Shown here in pieces: positions 53,912 to 62,470 of a DNA stretch of 64,000 nt (the first letter of the stretch is position 1; the number at the start of each line of letters is the position of its first letter). This DNA is from a bacterium (Candidatus Blackallbacteria) CG13_big_fil_rev_8_21_14_2_50_49_14 (GTDB lineage: Bacteria > Cyanobacteriota > Sericytochromatia > UBA7694): positions 1-64,000 of the forward strand of contig PFGG01000066.1 of assembly GCA_002783405.1 (NCBI GenBank). Direction: 5' to 3'. Both the position numbers and the translations under genes were made by a program. The notes beneath the pieces were generated by a model. The model ran no database searches. It saw only the letters and a program-made list of their open reading frames with translations, and had not been told where the DNA came from.

Positions 53912-54280
53912 ATGAAATTTTTAACACCCTTTTTAGCCCTATTGACCCTAACCGCCTGCAATACGGCCCCCCTCCAGCAGGCCTTGGCTCCCACTCCCCT
54001 GAGACAGATGAGTGCCGCCCAAACTACACCGTCAGGCTTTCAGTTCACTTCCATTCAAAATTTGAATATCCAATATACCGGCAGCCAACCCTATATGCGT
54101 ATCAGTGTGGATTACCAGCTCTTGCGCGGCGAAAAAGCCTTCAAACGACAGGTTCGCTTCAACTATCTGATCAGCAGCAAATCCGTCTCAGAGATCGTCG
54201 TTATCACAGGCGATCGTGGCACACCTGAAGAACTCCAACAGGAATGTATGGCGATTATGCGGCTGCAAATCAAGCAATAA
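53912..54280 (+). CDS. Small lipoprotein
   Basis: 122 residues. MKFLTPFLALLTLTAC is a lipoprotein signal with Cys16 in LTAC. The mature part, after ~25 flexible residues, is a small beta-type domain (FQFTSIQNLNIQYTGSQPYM, RISVDYQLLRGEKAFKRQVR, then IVVITGDRGTPEELQQECMA). The family is not recognised. AGGAGAG at 53894-53900 supports the ATG. Convergent with the DUF4336 gene two bases away. Confidence 0.8.
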   Translation: MKFLTPFLALLTLTACNTAPLQQALAPTPLRQMSAAQTTPSGFQFTSIQNLNIQYTGSQPYMRISVDYQLLRGEKAFKRQVRFNYLISSKSVSEIVVITGDRGTPEELQQECMAIMRLQIKQ

Positions 54281-54282
54281 GC

Positions 54283-55002
54283 TCAGCTCTTTAAGATTTC
54301 CAAGCGCGAAAACGCATCTTGCATCCGTTTTTTCGCCTGGTTTTGCACCAATTCTCCGTGGGCCATCACAATCGTTTCAAAATCCCATTGTAAAACCTGC
54401 TCCAGAGACTGCCCCAGTGCGACGGGATCTTTGAGTGCCATTTTTCGCAACATCCGACTGGGGCCAAATTTGCCGTAAGCATCATTCAAACGAAGAAACA
54501 AACGGCTCCAGGCATGCTCACTGTGCTGCAAATTAAAGGCCAAATCTGTCAGGATCAAGGTTTTGCTGGAGACATGAAAAAAGACGGTTTCCTGCAAAAA
54601 ACTGAGCCCTTCCAAACGCAGTTGCTGAATATCTTCAGCCCAAAGTGCCGGTGCTTCTGGCTGCAAACTTTCAATCGCCAAGCTGGGCTGTTTGCGTTTT
54701 AAACCTGTCGGCCCATAGACTTTGGCTTCAGGAAAGAGCCGGGCCGCCTCCGGTAAAAACAAATGGTGCATGGTATTGGGAGCCACCAAGGCTTCGACGG
54801 GCCCCAAAGCTTCTAATTCCGCTTGAAGTGCTCCCAAGCCTGAGCCTGGCGAGAGCAGCCAAAGCCCGCCATTGCTTAAACGCACCACGGTGGTGCGGGT
54901 TCCCATTTTGACCTTCATCACTTCAAAAGGATGTTCAATCACCCAGATATTTTCAGCAATGGGATTCAGTTTCATGCCTAACCAGACCTTTCGCTTGCTC
55001 AT
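54283..55002 (-). CDS. DUF4336-type protein, MBL-related fold
   Basis: 239 residues, or 230 from the ATG at 54975, which may be the better start because KLNPIAENIWVIEHPF is where the family begins. Typical blocks: VVRLSNGGLWLLSPG, PVEALVAPNTMHHLFLPEAA, FPEAKVYGPTGL, and a TLILTDLAFN strand. The fold is related to metallo-beta-lactamases but without a complete HxHxDH, so metal use is doubtful. Divergent from marR with operator repeats in between, so it is probably a MarR-controlled gene. Confidence 0.82.
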   Translation of the reverse strand: MSKRKVWLGMKLNPIAENIWVIEHPFEVMKVKMGTRTTVVRLSNGGLWLLSPGSGLGALQAELEALGPVEALVAPNTMHHLFLPEAARLFPEAKVYGPTGLKRKQPSLAIESLQPEAPALWAEDIQQLRLEGLSFLQETVFFHVSSKTLILTDLAFNLQHSEHAWSRLFLRLNDAYGKFGPSRMLRKMALKDPVALGQSLEQVLQWDFETIVMAHGELVQNQAKKRMQDAFSRLEILKS

Positions 55003-55066
55003 TTAGTCAAGTAAGTTTACTATTTATTTTGCAAGAAAAAGATAAATTAGTCAAGAAAGTTTACTA
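55003..55066. promoter_or_regulatory. Twin operator repeats between the DUF4336 gene and marR
   Basis: Two 20-bp copies differing at one base, TTAGTCAAG(T/A)AAGTTTACTA, at 55003-55022 and 55047-55066, 44 bases apart start to start. Each is an imperfect palindrome (TAGT...ACTA ends). They abut both start codons and overlap promoter-like elements (minus-strand -35 TTGACT at 55054-55049, -10 CAAAAT at 55031-55026). Expected MarR sites. Confidence 0.8.
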
Positions 55067-55067
55067 A

Positions 55068-55535
55068 ATGATAGCCGATGAATTTGCCTTGGTGCTTGAA
55101 AAGGCGAAAAGTGAAAGTGTCGCCCAATTGCTGTTTAAATCCGCCCGGCTCTGGAATACCCTGGCACTGACTCAAATTCAAACACAGCAAGCCCCCCTCC
55201 TGCGCGAAGCCCATACCCGCCTCTTGCCCTATCTTGATCTGGAAGGAACCCGCATCACCGATCTGGCGCAGCGTCTGGGAAGCAGCAAGCAAGCGGTGAG
55301 TCAATTGGTGCATGAAATGGAAAGTCTGGGTATGGTTGAACTGCAAGCCGATCCCCATGATCGGCGCGCAAAGCGGGTCTGCTTCAGCCCACAGGGCAAA
55401 AAATCATTGCTGCATGGGCTGAAAATTTTAAAAACAATGGAAGCCCAATTGGCGCTTCAAATGGGAGAAGCCGAAATGCAAAATCTGCTGAGCGGATTGC
55501 AAAAGCTCAGCAGAATCTTAGAAACCCAGATGTGA
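55068..55535 (+). CDS. MarR-family transcriptional regulator
   Basis: 155 residues. Winged helix: RITDLAQRLGSSKQAVSQLV is the helix-turn-helix and DPHDRRAKRVCFSPQGK is the wing with the conserved D-x-R-D/R-A-K. Dimerising helices at both ends (LLFKSARLWNTLALTQIQTQ; LKTMEAQLALQMGEAEMQNL). The ATG lies one base after the second operator copy with no ribosome-binding site, so the mRNA may be nearly leaderless. Likely represses itself and the divergent DUF4336 gene. Effector unknown. Confidence 0.92.
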   Translation: MIADEFALVLEKAKSESVAQLLFKSARLWNTLALTQIQTQQAPLLREAHTRLLPYLDLEGTRITDLAQRLGSSKQAVSQLVHEMESLGMVELQADPHDRRAKRVCFSPQGKKSLLHGLKILKTMEAQLALQMGEAEMQNLLSGLQKLSRILETQM

Positions 55536-55620
55536 TACTCTCTATTCCGATACAGGCAGAGGGTTCTCCAGGGGATGGAAATTCACAGAACATGCTCTCA
55601 GACGTTCTTTAAAAACCAAC

Positions 55621-55649
55621 CAAAAGAAAACCGGGGGCTTTGCCCCCGG
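55621..55649 (-). terminator. recA terminator
   Basis: Stem CCGGGGGC/GCCCCCGG around TTT (plus strand); minus strand continues TTTTCTTTTGG. It lies 44 bases after the recA stop. Confidence 0.88.
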
Positions 55650-55692
55650 AGACGATGGATTCACAAAAACAAATCAGAACAGAGTGCTGAGA

Positions 55693-56802
55693 TTAGGCCT
55701 TGACCAACTCTTCAGCAGCCTCTTTGGCTCCCTCTTTGGCGCCCTTCGCAGGAGCGGCAGGTGCAGGAGGCGCGCCCAAAGCCTTATCCACACGGGAAGG
55801 CAAATTGTGGTGGATACGTACCTTGTTTTCAATCTCAAGCGCCGTATGGGGGTGTTCCATCAGATATTCTTTGGCGCGTTCACGGCCTTGGCCAATTTTT
55901 TCGCCTTGATAGGAATACCAGGAACCACTCTTTTGGATAATATCCAGCTGTTCGGCCAAATCCAGAACACATCCTTCACGGGAAATACCTTTGCCATAGA
56001 CCATATCCACTTCAGCAGTTTTAAAGGGCGGAGCCACTTTGTTTTTCACTACTTTGATCTTGACGTTATTGCCCACCATTTCGCCTTCACGCTTCACAGA
56101 TTCAGCACGACGAACCTCTAAACGCAGAGAAGAATAGAAGCGCAGGGCACGGCCACCCGGCGTGGTTTCAGGATTTCCAAACATCACGCCGACTTTTTCA
56201 CGCAATTGATTCACAAAAACCACGACAGTATTGGAACGGGCCGTAACCGGGGTCAGTTTACGCAAAGCTTGGGACATCAAACGGGCTTGCAGACCCACAT
56301 GGGCATCGCCCATTTCGCCTTCAATTTCACTTTTGGGAACCAGAGCGGCGACTGAATCCACCACGATAATATCGACTGCGCCACTGCGGATCAATTGTTC
56401 TGTAATTTCAAGTGCTTCTTCACCGGTACTGGGCTGAGAAACCAGCAGGGCATCAATATCCACACCAATCGCCTTGGCGTATTCAGGGTCAAGCGCATGT
56501 TCTACGTCAATAAAAGCAGCAATCCCGCCTTGGCGTTGGGCTTCCGCAACCGCATGCAGGGCAATCGTCGTTTTACCGCCTGATTCCTGGCCAAAAACCT
56601 CAACCACACGGCCACGGGGCAGGCCCCCGACACCCAGTGCCACATCCAAAGCCAGGGCTCCGGTTGAAATAGCATCTACACGGGTATTGGGTTTTTCACC
56701 CAAACGCATAATCGAACCCTTGCCATAGGATTTTTCAATATTGGAGAGGGCCAGATCAAGGGCTTTGCGTTTTTCATCAGAGACAGTTAATTTTTGACTC
56801 AT
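55693..56802 (-). CDS. recA: Recombinase A
   Basis: Strand-exchange ATPase and LexA co-protease. 369 residues. Walker [10 protein letters not shown], Walker [14 protein letters not shown]1/L2 region [21 protein letters not shown]-type helix and [20 protein letters not shown], and the C-terminal [16 protein letters not shown]. The tail is Ala/Pro/Glu-rich and acidic ([16 protein letters not shown]). Good GGAACC-type spacing upstream of the ATG. Single gene with its own promoter and a candidate operator at 56961-56985. Confidence 0.98.
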   Translation of the reverse strand: MSQKLTVSDEKRKALDLALSNIEKSYGKGSIMRLGEKPNTRVDAISTGALALDVALGVGGLPRGRVVEVFGQESGGKTTIALHAVAEAQRQGGIAAFIDVEHALDPEYAKAIGVDIDALLVSQPSTGEEALEITEQLIRSGAVDIIVVDSVAALVPKSEIEGEMGDAHVGLQARLMSQALRKLTPVTARSNTVVVFVNQLREKVGVMFGNPETTPGGRALRFYSSLRLEVRRAESVKREGEMVGNNVKIKVVKNKVAPPFKTAEVDMVYGKGISREGCVLDLAEQLDIIQKSGSWYSYQGEKIGQGRERAKEYLMEHPHTALEIENKVRIHHNLPSRVDKALGAPPAPAAPAKGAKEGAKEAAEELVKA

Positions 56803-56960
56803 GTTTTCAGGTTCCTTTTTAGTTTCAGATTTAAAAGCAGTATAGGAGGCTGCCCAGCGCTTGTCGATTAACGCCCTGTTAACATTCAGGTGTGATCTGA
56901 GATGTATTTTTGCCCTTCAAATCAGGCTATCAAATCCACTGAATGCACAAACCAGAGGGT

Positions 56961-57008
56961 TATACAAACCGTATACACAATTATAGCATTTGTATGCTCG
57001 CGTATAAA
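56961..57008 (-). promoter_or_regulatory. recA promoter with candidate SOS-type operator
   Basis: Minus-strand -35 TTTATA (57008-57003), 17-base spacer ending in an extended TGC, -10 TATAAT (56985-56980). Just downstream, across the start site, an inverted repeat TATAC-N5-GTATA (56961-56975) is placed where a repressor would block transcription. Confidence 0.55.
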
Positions 57009-57036
57009 GAGGGCTGGGAAATTTTTTAAAAAATTT

Positions 57037-58845
57037 TTAGAAAAGCAGCTGCAACTGGGCCTGCCAACCCACCCCATAGGGAAGCGCAAACATCAATCCG
57101 CCCTGTGTTTCCAAGCCAAAATTCCGGCTAAAAGCATAGCCCGCTCCAGCGAGAATTTTTAAACCAAAGGCCTCTGGCAGGGTATTGCGTTCTGAACCTG
57201 AAGTGTCACTGGATGCATCCGAAGAACTGTTTTCATTCTTTTGACTGCTGATCACCAGCATGGGGGCCACCCCCCAACTGTAATGCCATTGCCTTTCATA
57301 TTTACGCCAAAGCAAACCGGCATGCAGATCAAAAAATATTTTTTGACTCACTCCGTAGGTTTTAAAATCCAAGGGCAGAGTTACCCCGCCAAAATAATCC
57401 CAATCCCATGCCAAGCTCTCTTCTAGCGCCAGATCCCGTTCAGACTTTTCTGGATGAAGGGCCAGCTTCTCCTGAATTCTTTGCTGAAATTGGAAGGGCG
57501 TCAGTGTGCCTGTTGCCCAGCTTAAATCCAGATTTAAACTCGCTCCTGATAATTGCCCTGGAAAGCTATAATAGCCCCCCGCAAAATTGATCTGCCAATT
57601 TTTAGAAGGATATTCGTCCAGCCGATCTCCCAATTCCAGATCCCGCGCCAAGAACATGGGCTGAACCAGAAAATCATCCTGATAAAACCCCCTGATGCGC
57701 ACCAGACCCAAACTTTTTTTCGATCGGTATCCCTGCTCTTCAACCCACTCGACCTGTTCCAGCCAATCTCGGGTTTTCACCCCCAGTGAAGCAGCCGATT
57801 CCTTTTCACCAAAACTGGCTTGAGCACGGTCCTGAGGTTTAAACAGTTCAACCACTTCAGATTTTAACTTAAAGGCCTCATCCTGTTTCAAAACCGAACT
57901 CAAAGCCCCAAACCAAGCATTTGAAAAACGCAGTTCACGCACGGCCTGATCCATATAGCGATCGGCAGGCACCACTTCCAGCATGGCCTGAAAACGACGG
58001 ATTTTAAGCAGATAATTTTGATCTGAACTCAACTCCGGGTCAAACTGACGGGGTTTGGGAGCCAATTTACGGGCCGCAGCCATATCCTCGCGGGTAACCA
58101 CATAGTTATTGCCAATATACCAACCATTTGACCACTGCAGATACTGCTCAGGTTCTGTGGCCAATCTGAAAATCCGCAGCAAGAAAGAAAGATCAGTACC
58201 GGCTCCTACTTCCCAATAGAGAAACTCACGGACCTCAATGTCTTCTTCTTTTTTTGTTTTTTGATTGTATTTTTTCTTTTTGACTGTCCGAATTCGGGTA
58301 TAGGCATCCGCTGGTAAATCGGGGTGCTTAAATTCACCCTTTTCATTTTCTTGAATCACATGCATGGTCGGCCCTTTGAGGTAAACCGGGGAGAAATCCC
58401 AGTGGGTTCCAAACACAAAAGCAGCTTGGGCAATCTGTTGGGTTTCAGACCAGGTCACGACCTTCTCACCCAATCTCAATTCTCCCTGCTCTGGAGAACT
58501 GAACTGCTTTCGATTTGAAGCGGCAAGCTCACCAGCCTTTTCGCGCTGGTGACGCTGCACCTGGCTTAAAAAGCGCAGCAAATCGCCTCCCACCTGAGAA
58601 CTGATCAAATGGTAATCAAAGCGAATCATTTGCGCTCTGAACTTATCCACAACCACCTGATTCAAAGGAAAATCAGGTTCTTCAAGAAAAAAAGAAATAT
58701 GCTTGCGGGTATAATGCTCTGTTTCAGGCAGTGGGTTCGGTGTTTGGGCAAGAGCAGAAAAGGGCATCAACGCCACCCAACCAGCCAAGAGTATCGTCGA
58801 AAAGACAAGAAAAGGTCTCTCTGCCTGTTGATTGTACTTTCTCAC
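57037..58845 (-). CDS. Probable outer-membrane barrel protein
   Basis: 602 residues. Signal peptide 1-~34, ending MPFSALAQ. A mostly helical/charged periplasmic-like part (~40-380, including a Lys-rich VKKKKYNQKTKKEEDIEVRE loop) is followed by ~200 residues of alternating beta strands (INFAGGYYSFPGQLSGASLN, KIFFDLHAGLLWRKYERQWH, LKILAGAGYAFSRNFGLETQ) ending in ...WQAQLQLLF. A terminal Phe on the last strand is the outer-membrane assembly signal. The family is not recognised. Could be a transporter or assembly factor; strong support only for outer-membrane location. Confidence 0.8.
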   Translation of the reverse strand: MRKYNQQAERPFLVFSTILLAGWVALMPFSALAQTPNPLPETEHYTRKHISFFLEEPDFPLNQVVVDKFRAQMIRFDYHLISSQVGGDLLRFLSQVQRHQREKAGELAASNRKQFSSPEQGELRLGEKVVTWSETQQIAQAAFVFGTHWDFSPVYLKGPTMHVIQENEKGEFKHPDLPADAYTRIRTVKKKKYNQKTKKEEDIEVREFLYWEVGAGTDLSFLLRIFRLATEPEQYLQWSNGWYIGNNYVVTREDMAAARKLAPKPRQFDPELSSDQNYLLKIRRFQAMLEVVPADRYMDQAVRELRFSNAWFGALSSVLKQDEAFKLKSEVVELFKPQDRAQASFGEKESAASLGVKTRDWLEQVEWVEEQGYRSKKSLGLVRIRGFYQDDFLVQPMFLARDLELGDRLDEYPSKNWQINFAGGYYSFPGQLSGASLNLDLSWATGTLTPFQFQQRIQEKLALHPEKSERDLALEESLAWDWDYFGGVTLPLDFKTYGVSQKIFFDLHAGLLWRKYERQWHYSWGVAPMLVISSQKNENSSSDASSDTSGSERNTLPEAFGLKILAGAGYAFSRNFGLETQGGLMFALPYGVGWQAQLQLLF

Positions 58846-59124
58846 AAGAATACCCCCACCACGTAATGATTCTGTCTGTAAAGCTCAAAAAAGAAAAGCA
58901 AATCTGCCTTACCCTCGAAGGGCTCAAAAGCAGTTTAGCGTAACTTTTATGCTAATACGATAAAACCAACAAAACCTTGATTTACAAGCCAAATTGCCTT
59001 GATATCTGTCAAGAAATTTTCACCACAATCCTGCGGGTAAACTTGAAAATGGAACAGCCCAACAGCACAGACGCGCATCCCGAGAGGAACGCTCTGGGTT
59101 ACAATAGGTTCAGGGAAAAAGGCC
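58846..59124. other. Divergent intergenic region
   Basis: Must hold promoters for both flanking genes. TACAAT at 59100-59105 is a possible -10 for the rightward gene; no convincing -35. No gene or repeat seen. Confidence 0.4.
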
Positions 59125-60552
59125 ATGAGTGAGCAAAACGAAAAAACAGCCCTGGAAAAACTTCCTGTCAATATTCGAGAGATCAGCCAGACCCAGCATA
59201 TTATTTTGCGTCTGGAACAGCTTCAGCGCATGGTGATAAAAGAGCCCAAACGCTTTCATGAGCTTGACAGTGATCGCAGCCTGAATCATATCCGCTCTGA
59301 GGTCAAAGAACTGCAATCGCGACTGCGCATCACTGCCGTTCAAGAAGTCATGTTTGAACTAAAAGTGCTCAATGAAGCAACTGATCTGCTCAGCAACTGG
59401 GAAGAAGAAAAAGAGCTGGCCGATGTTTTAATCGCTGACCGCCACACCCGCGAGATGCTGATGCTGCGTAACCGCGATGAATTGGATTATCCGGGTCTCT
59501 TGCAATTGGCAGATGACGTGCGCCAGGTTCGCCTGAAAATGTTCAATAAATACAAGGGGTATTTTTCCAGCCTGCTTCAGGACAATGAAGAAAAACGCAA
59601 ACTGGTGGAACGTCAGCTCCAACAGACCCATCCCAAAATCATTGAATACCAGGAAAAATCTGAGCAGATTCAAAAAATACATGGCCTGGTCTTGGGTTAT
59701 CATCAAGCGGCCATGAATGCGCTGGTCGGCGGGCTGGGCATTTTAACGGCGATGAGCTTTGGTGCCTGGTGGTTCTGGAAATGGTGGGGGCTGTTTCCGG
59801 GTCTATTCTTTGGCTATATCGCTTTTTCAAATATTTCCCATCACCACGCCTATGTCACAGGCAAAAGCATGGAGCATCTCTACGAATTTCTCAAAGAGCG
59901 CTATGAAATGAAAAATGTACGTCCTTTTTTCAAATATGAAGACGAAAAAGAGAAAGACAAACCCACCCATTTTGACTGTTCCCGAGGAGAATCTCTGGGC
60001 CGTTTTCTGCACAAGGATCTCTTAATTTACCAACAAGCCTTCAATGTTCAGGAACGGCGCAAAGAAGAATTTGTGAATTATTTGACCTATCTCGATGGGC
60101 GTACCAGTTGGGTGCGAGAACAGCATGATCGCATGGAGCGCCTTGAAAAACTTCGCAAGGGCGATAAACTGCCTGAGCGCAACACCAAAAATCTGCCCCC
60201 GGCTCCCCCTCCCCTGCCGCCTGTCGCAGAACCCGAAACGCCCAATCTGGCAACCGCTCTGGGCCTGCGCTCGCTTTCTACAGAACAGGAAACAAAGGCT
60301 TCGGATTCTGAGGTTCTAGAAAACGCACCTGGGGCCTTGCCTGATTTTCCTGAAGAAGAATTTCTGCCCATTCCAACTCCCAAGCCCGAACAATTTGCGC
60401 AGATCCCCCCTCCGCCAGCTGAAAAAGTCGAAAAACCAAACCCAAAAGCAGAAAAGGCCAAACCCAAGTTTCAACCCAAGCCGATTAAGGTACTGCGCAA
60501 GGCTTCGAAAACGCCAAGCGTCGAAAGCCCACCCCCTCCAGAGGAAGTTTAA
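59125..60552 (+). CDS. Coiled-coil membrane protein with Pro-rich tail
   Basis: 475 residues; unrecognised. Residues ~1-185 are charged helices and coiled coil (NHIRSEVKELQSRLRITAVQ, VRLKMFNKYKGYFSSLLQDN, VERQLQQTHPKIIEYQEKSE). About 196-235 is a membrane hairpin rich in Trp/Gly (AMNALVGGLGILTAMSFGAW, WFWKWWGLFPGLFFGYIAFS). Another helical part runs to ~355, then a Pro/Glu/Lys-rich disordered tail to the end. No signal peptide. The phosphoesterase gene starts two bases later, so co-expressed. Perhaps a membrane scaffold; nothing more can be claimed. Confidence 0.78.
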   Translation: MSEQNEKTALEKLPVNIREISQTQHIILRLEQLQRMVIKEPKRFHELDSDRSLNHIRSEVKELQSRLRITAVQEVMFELKVLNEATDLLSNWEEEKELADVLIADRHTREMLMLRNRDELDYPGLLQLADDVRQVRLKMFNKYKGYFSSLLQDNEEKRKLVERQLQQTHPKIIEYQEKSEQIQKIHGLVLGYHQAAMNALVGGLGILTAMSFGAWWFWKWWGLFPGLFFGYIAFSNISHHHAYVTGKSMEHLYEFLKERYEMKNVRPFFKYEDEKEKDKPTHFDCSRGESLGRFLHKDLLIYQQAFNVQERRKEEFVNYLTYLDGRTSWVREQHDRMERLEKLRKGDKLPERNTKNLPPAPPPLPPVAEPETPNLATALGLRSLSTEQETKASDSEVLENAPGALPDFPEEEFLPIPTPKPEQFAQIPPPPAEKVEKPNPKAEKAKPKFQPKPIKVLRKASKTPSVESPPPPEEV

Positions 60553-60554
60553 AC

Positions 60555-61202
60555 ATGCGTCTGGTCTGCATTTCAGACACCCATGGCCGCCATGCAGAAC
60601 TCACAATTCCAGAAGGTGATCTGTTATTGCATGCAGGAGATTTTTCAAAACGAGGCAAACCCTCTGAAATCGAAGACTTCAACGCCTGGCTCAAGACGCT
60701 GCCCCACCCACATAAAATTGTGATCGCCGGAAACCATGATTTTCTCTTTGAACAGGCTCCCGAACAAGCCCGCAAGTTACTCAATGCCGCCCTGTATCTC
60801 GAAGACAGTGGTGTAGAAATAGACGGGCTCAAAATCTGGGGCAGCCCAGTCTCTCCCCGTTTTTTTGACTGGGCCTTTAACCGTTCGCGCGGCGAAGAAA
60901 TTCGCAGGCATTGGCAGCAAATTCCACACGCTACAGATCTCGTGCTGGTGCATGGCCCGCCTGCTGGTATTCTGGATAAAACCTGGCTCGGACAATCGGT
61001 AGGCTGCAAGGATTTAAATCAGGCTTTGGCGCAGATTCGCCCCAAAGCTGTGGTCTTTGGCCATATTCATGAGAGCTATGGGGTTCTGAAACACGCTGAA
61101 ACACTGTATATCAATGCTTCGTCCCTGGATCGGCATTATCGCCCCCAACACCCTCCTGTGGTCTTGGAATGGTCAAACCACAACCTGCATCCGATCTTTT
61201 AA
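60555..61202 (+). CDS. Calcineurin-like metallophosphoesterase (UPF0046/MPPED-type)
   Basis: 215 residues. Motifs in order: CISDTHGRH, LLLHAGDFSKRG, IVIAGNHDFLFE, LVLVHGPPAGILD, VVFGHIHESYG; all metal ligands of the family are present, so it should be active. The short form with HGPPxGILD is the UPF0046/MPPED1 subgroup, for which nucleotide diesterase activity is known in some members. Two bases after the coiled-coil gene; overlaps the convergent lipoprotein gene by four bases. Confidence 0.92.
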   Translation: MRLVCISDTHGRHAELTIPEGDLLLHAGDFSKRGKPSEIEDFNAWLKTLPHPHKIVIAGNHDFLFEQAPEQARKLLNAALYLEDSGVEIDGLKIWGSPVSPRFFDWAFNRSRGEEIRRHWQQIPHATDLVLVHGPPAGILDKTWLGQSVGCKDLNQALAQIRPKAVVFGHIHESYGVLKHAETLYINASSLDRHYRPQHPPVVLEWSNHNLHPIF

Positions 61203-61669
61203 GAACAGGTTTTGCCCAGCCACTCCCAGCCTTGGCGATTGCCCTCGTTCCAGCCCCCCGGTACAGGAGCTGCGGCTTCAAACACAATCTGATAGGGAAA
61301 GGTTTCAAAGCGGGTCTCAGCTTTCTCAACAGTGCCATCAGAACGGACGAGTTCTACTTGCTGGGCCTTGATTTTTAAACGGGCCTCTTGATCTGCCCCA
61401 GATTCCACCTCATATTCATTCTCTGAAAGCTTACGCAGCATGAAGCCAGGCCCAGGCCCTCCCTGGGGAGGAAAGATCTGGCGCGCTTGCCAGCAGCCAC
61501 TGAGGTCAGCGGAATTAAAACTGGATTTGGCCATACTTTCCTTTTGATCCGCCTGGATCTGCTCCTGAGAGCGCAGGGACATGACCGGTGGTTCAGAGAG
61601 CGAGGGGCTACAAGCAGCCAAGAAAAAAACTGAGCAGAGGCTAAAAACACAGGCTGAAAGTCGTTTCAT
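61199..61669 (-). CDS. Small lipoprotein, unrecognised
   Basis: 156 residues from the ATG at 61669; the in-frame ATG at 61702 would add a non-signal start. Signal MKRLSACVFSLCSVFFLAAC with lipobox LAAC (Cys20). The mature region has ~40 polar residues, then a compact domain with two Cys (SGCWQARQIFPPQ, WEWLGKTCS at the end), perhaps a disulfide. I recognise no family. The AGGAG-type site (plus strand AGCTCCTG) lies just upstream. Confidence 0.78.
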   Translation of the reverse strand: MKRLSACVFSLCSVFFLAACSPSLSEPPVMSLRSQEQIQADQKESMAKSSFNSADLSGCWQARQIFPPQGGPGPGFMLRKLSENEYEVESGADQEARLKIKAQQVELVRSDGTVEKAETRFETFPYQIVFEAAAPVPGGWNEGNRQGWEWLGKTCS

Positions 61670-61731
61670 AAAAAGCTCCTGATGGAAGATCAGAAGCAGC
61701 ATAGCACTATTTTACAAAAAAGTAAAATAAT

Positions 61732-62397
61732 TTAAATCAAAGTATCGCGCTCCATCACCTCAGCCCCGATCACAGGCAATCCTTCTACCGCCAAAGGCGT
61801 TTCCACTACCTGATCGCCATATTCCAGGCGTTGCACCCGACTGTGCAGATCATAGAGCAGTTTTTTATACAGTTTTTCACGCTCCTGCAATTCAGTCCAT
61901 TCATCGGGCGAAGGCAGAATTTTAAGCTGGGCACGCAAACGGCTGTTGATTTCCTCAAGAGCACGGGCCTGCTCTGTCATTTGCCCAATCGTATAACTGG
62001 CCTGCGCAAATTTTTCAGCCAAATCATTCAAATTCCCAATCTGCCCCATGAGCTGCTCCCATTTCTGATCCAGGCAGCGCTCCACGGTCTCGCCAATCAA
62101 TTTTTCAAGGGCCTGGGCAGAGGGCAATCCTGAAGCAGGAGGGCCGTCCCAAACAGCGGGATGCGTCACTTCTATTTTTTGACGAATGGTATCAAAGCCA
62201 CGATTACAATCTTTCAAATTCTTAATTGTTTTGAGTACATCGAACGCTTCTTGCTCAAAATTGCGGCTGACTCCCCGCTGTTGAAAGGGAATCCGAAACT
62301 CCTCAGCCCAAGACTCAACAGCCTGCTGAGGAACGCCAATCTGACTGGCAATCATATCACTGGAGTATTCTTTCATGAAAACCTTCTCCACATTCAT
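61732..62397 (-). CDS. MerR-like helix-turn-helix protein with coiled coil
   Basis: 221 residues. Residues ~8-75 have a MerR-type winged-helix pattern: EYSSDMIASQIGVPQQAVES, SRNFEQEAFDVLKTIKNLKD, RGFDTIRQKIEV. Residues ~95-195 are a long coiled coil (FAQASYTIGQMTEQARALEE, REKLYKKLLYDLHSRVQRLE). No metal-binding Cys typical of MerR effector domains. The MerR-HTH plus coiled-coil layout also occurs in plasmid/phage factors and in sporulation RacA. A long palindrome 41 bases upstream may be its operator. Role unproven. Confidence 0.78.
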   Translation of the reverse strand: MNVEKVFMKEYSSDMIASQIGVPQQAVESWAEEFRIPFQQRGVSRNFEQEAFDVLKTIKNLKDCNRGFDTIRQKIEVTHPAVWDGPPASGLPSAQALEKLIGETVERCLDQKWEQLMGQIGNLNDLAEKFAQASYTIGQMTEQARALEEINSRLRAQLKILPSPDEWTELQEREKLYKKLLYDLHSRVQRLEYGDQVVETPLAVEGLPVIGAEVMERDTLI

Positions 62398-62437
62398 AGC
62401 GATCAGGATCCACTCTAACGATCTGCAAGCCTGTTTT

Positions 62438-62464
62438 CAGTGATAGAATTCCCTTCTATCACTG
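62438..62464. repeat. Perfect 11-bp inverted repeat between the MerR-like gene and xth
   Basis: CAGTGATAGAA (62438-62448), five bases, TTCTATCACTG (62454-62464). Lies 40 bases from the MerR-like start and 6 bases before the first xth ATG. Either an operator dyad, with MerR-like spacing between arms, or a hairpin in the xth leader. Confidence 0.85.
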
Positions 62465-62470
62465 TATGCA

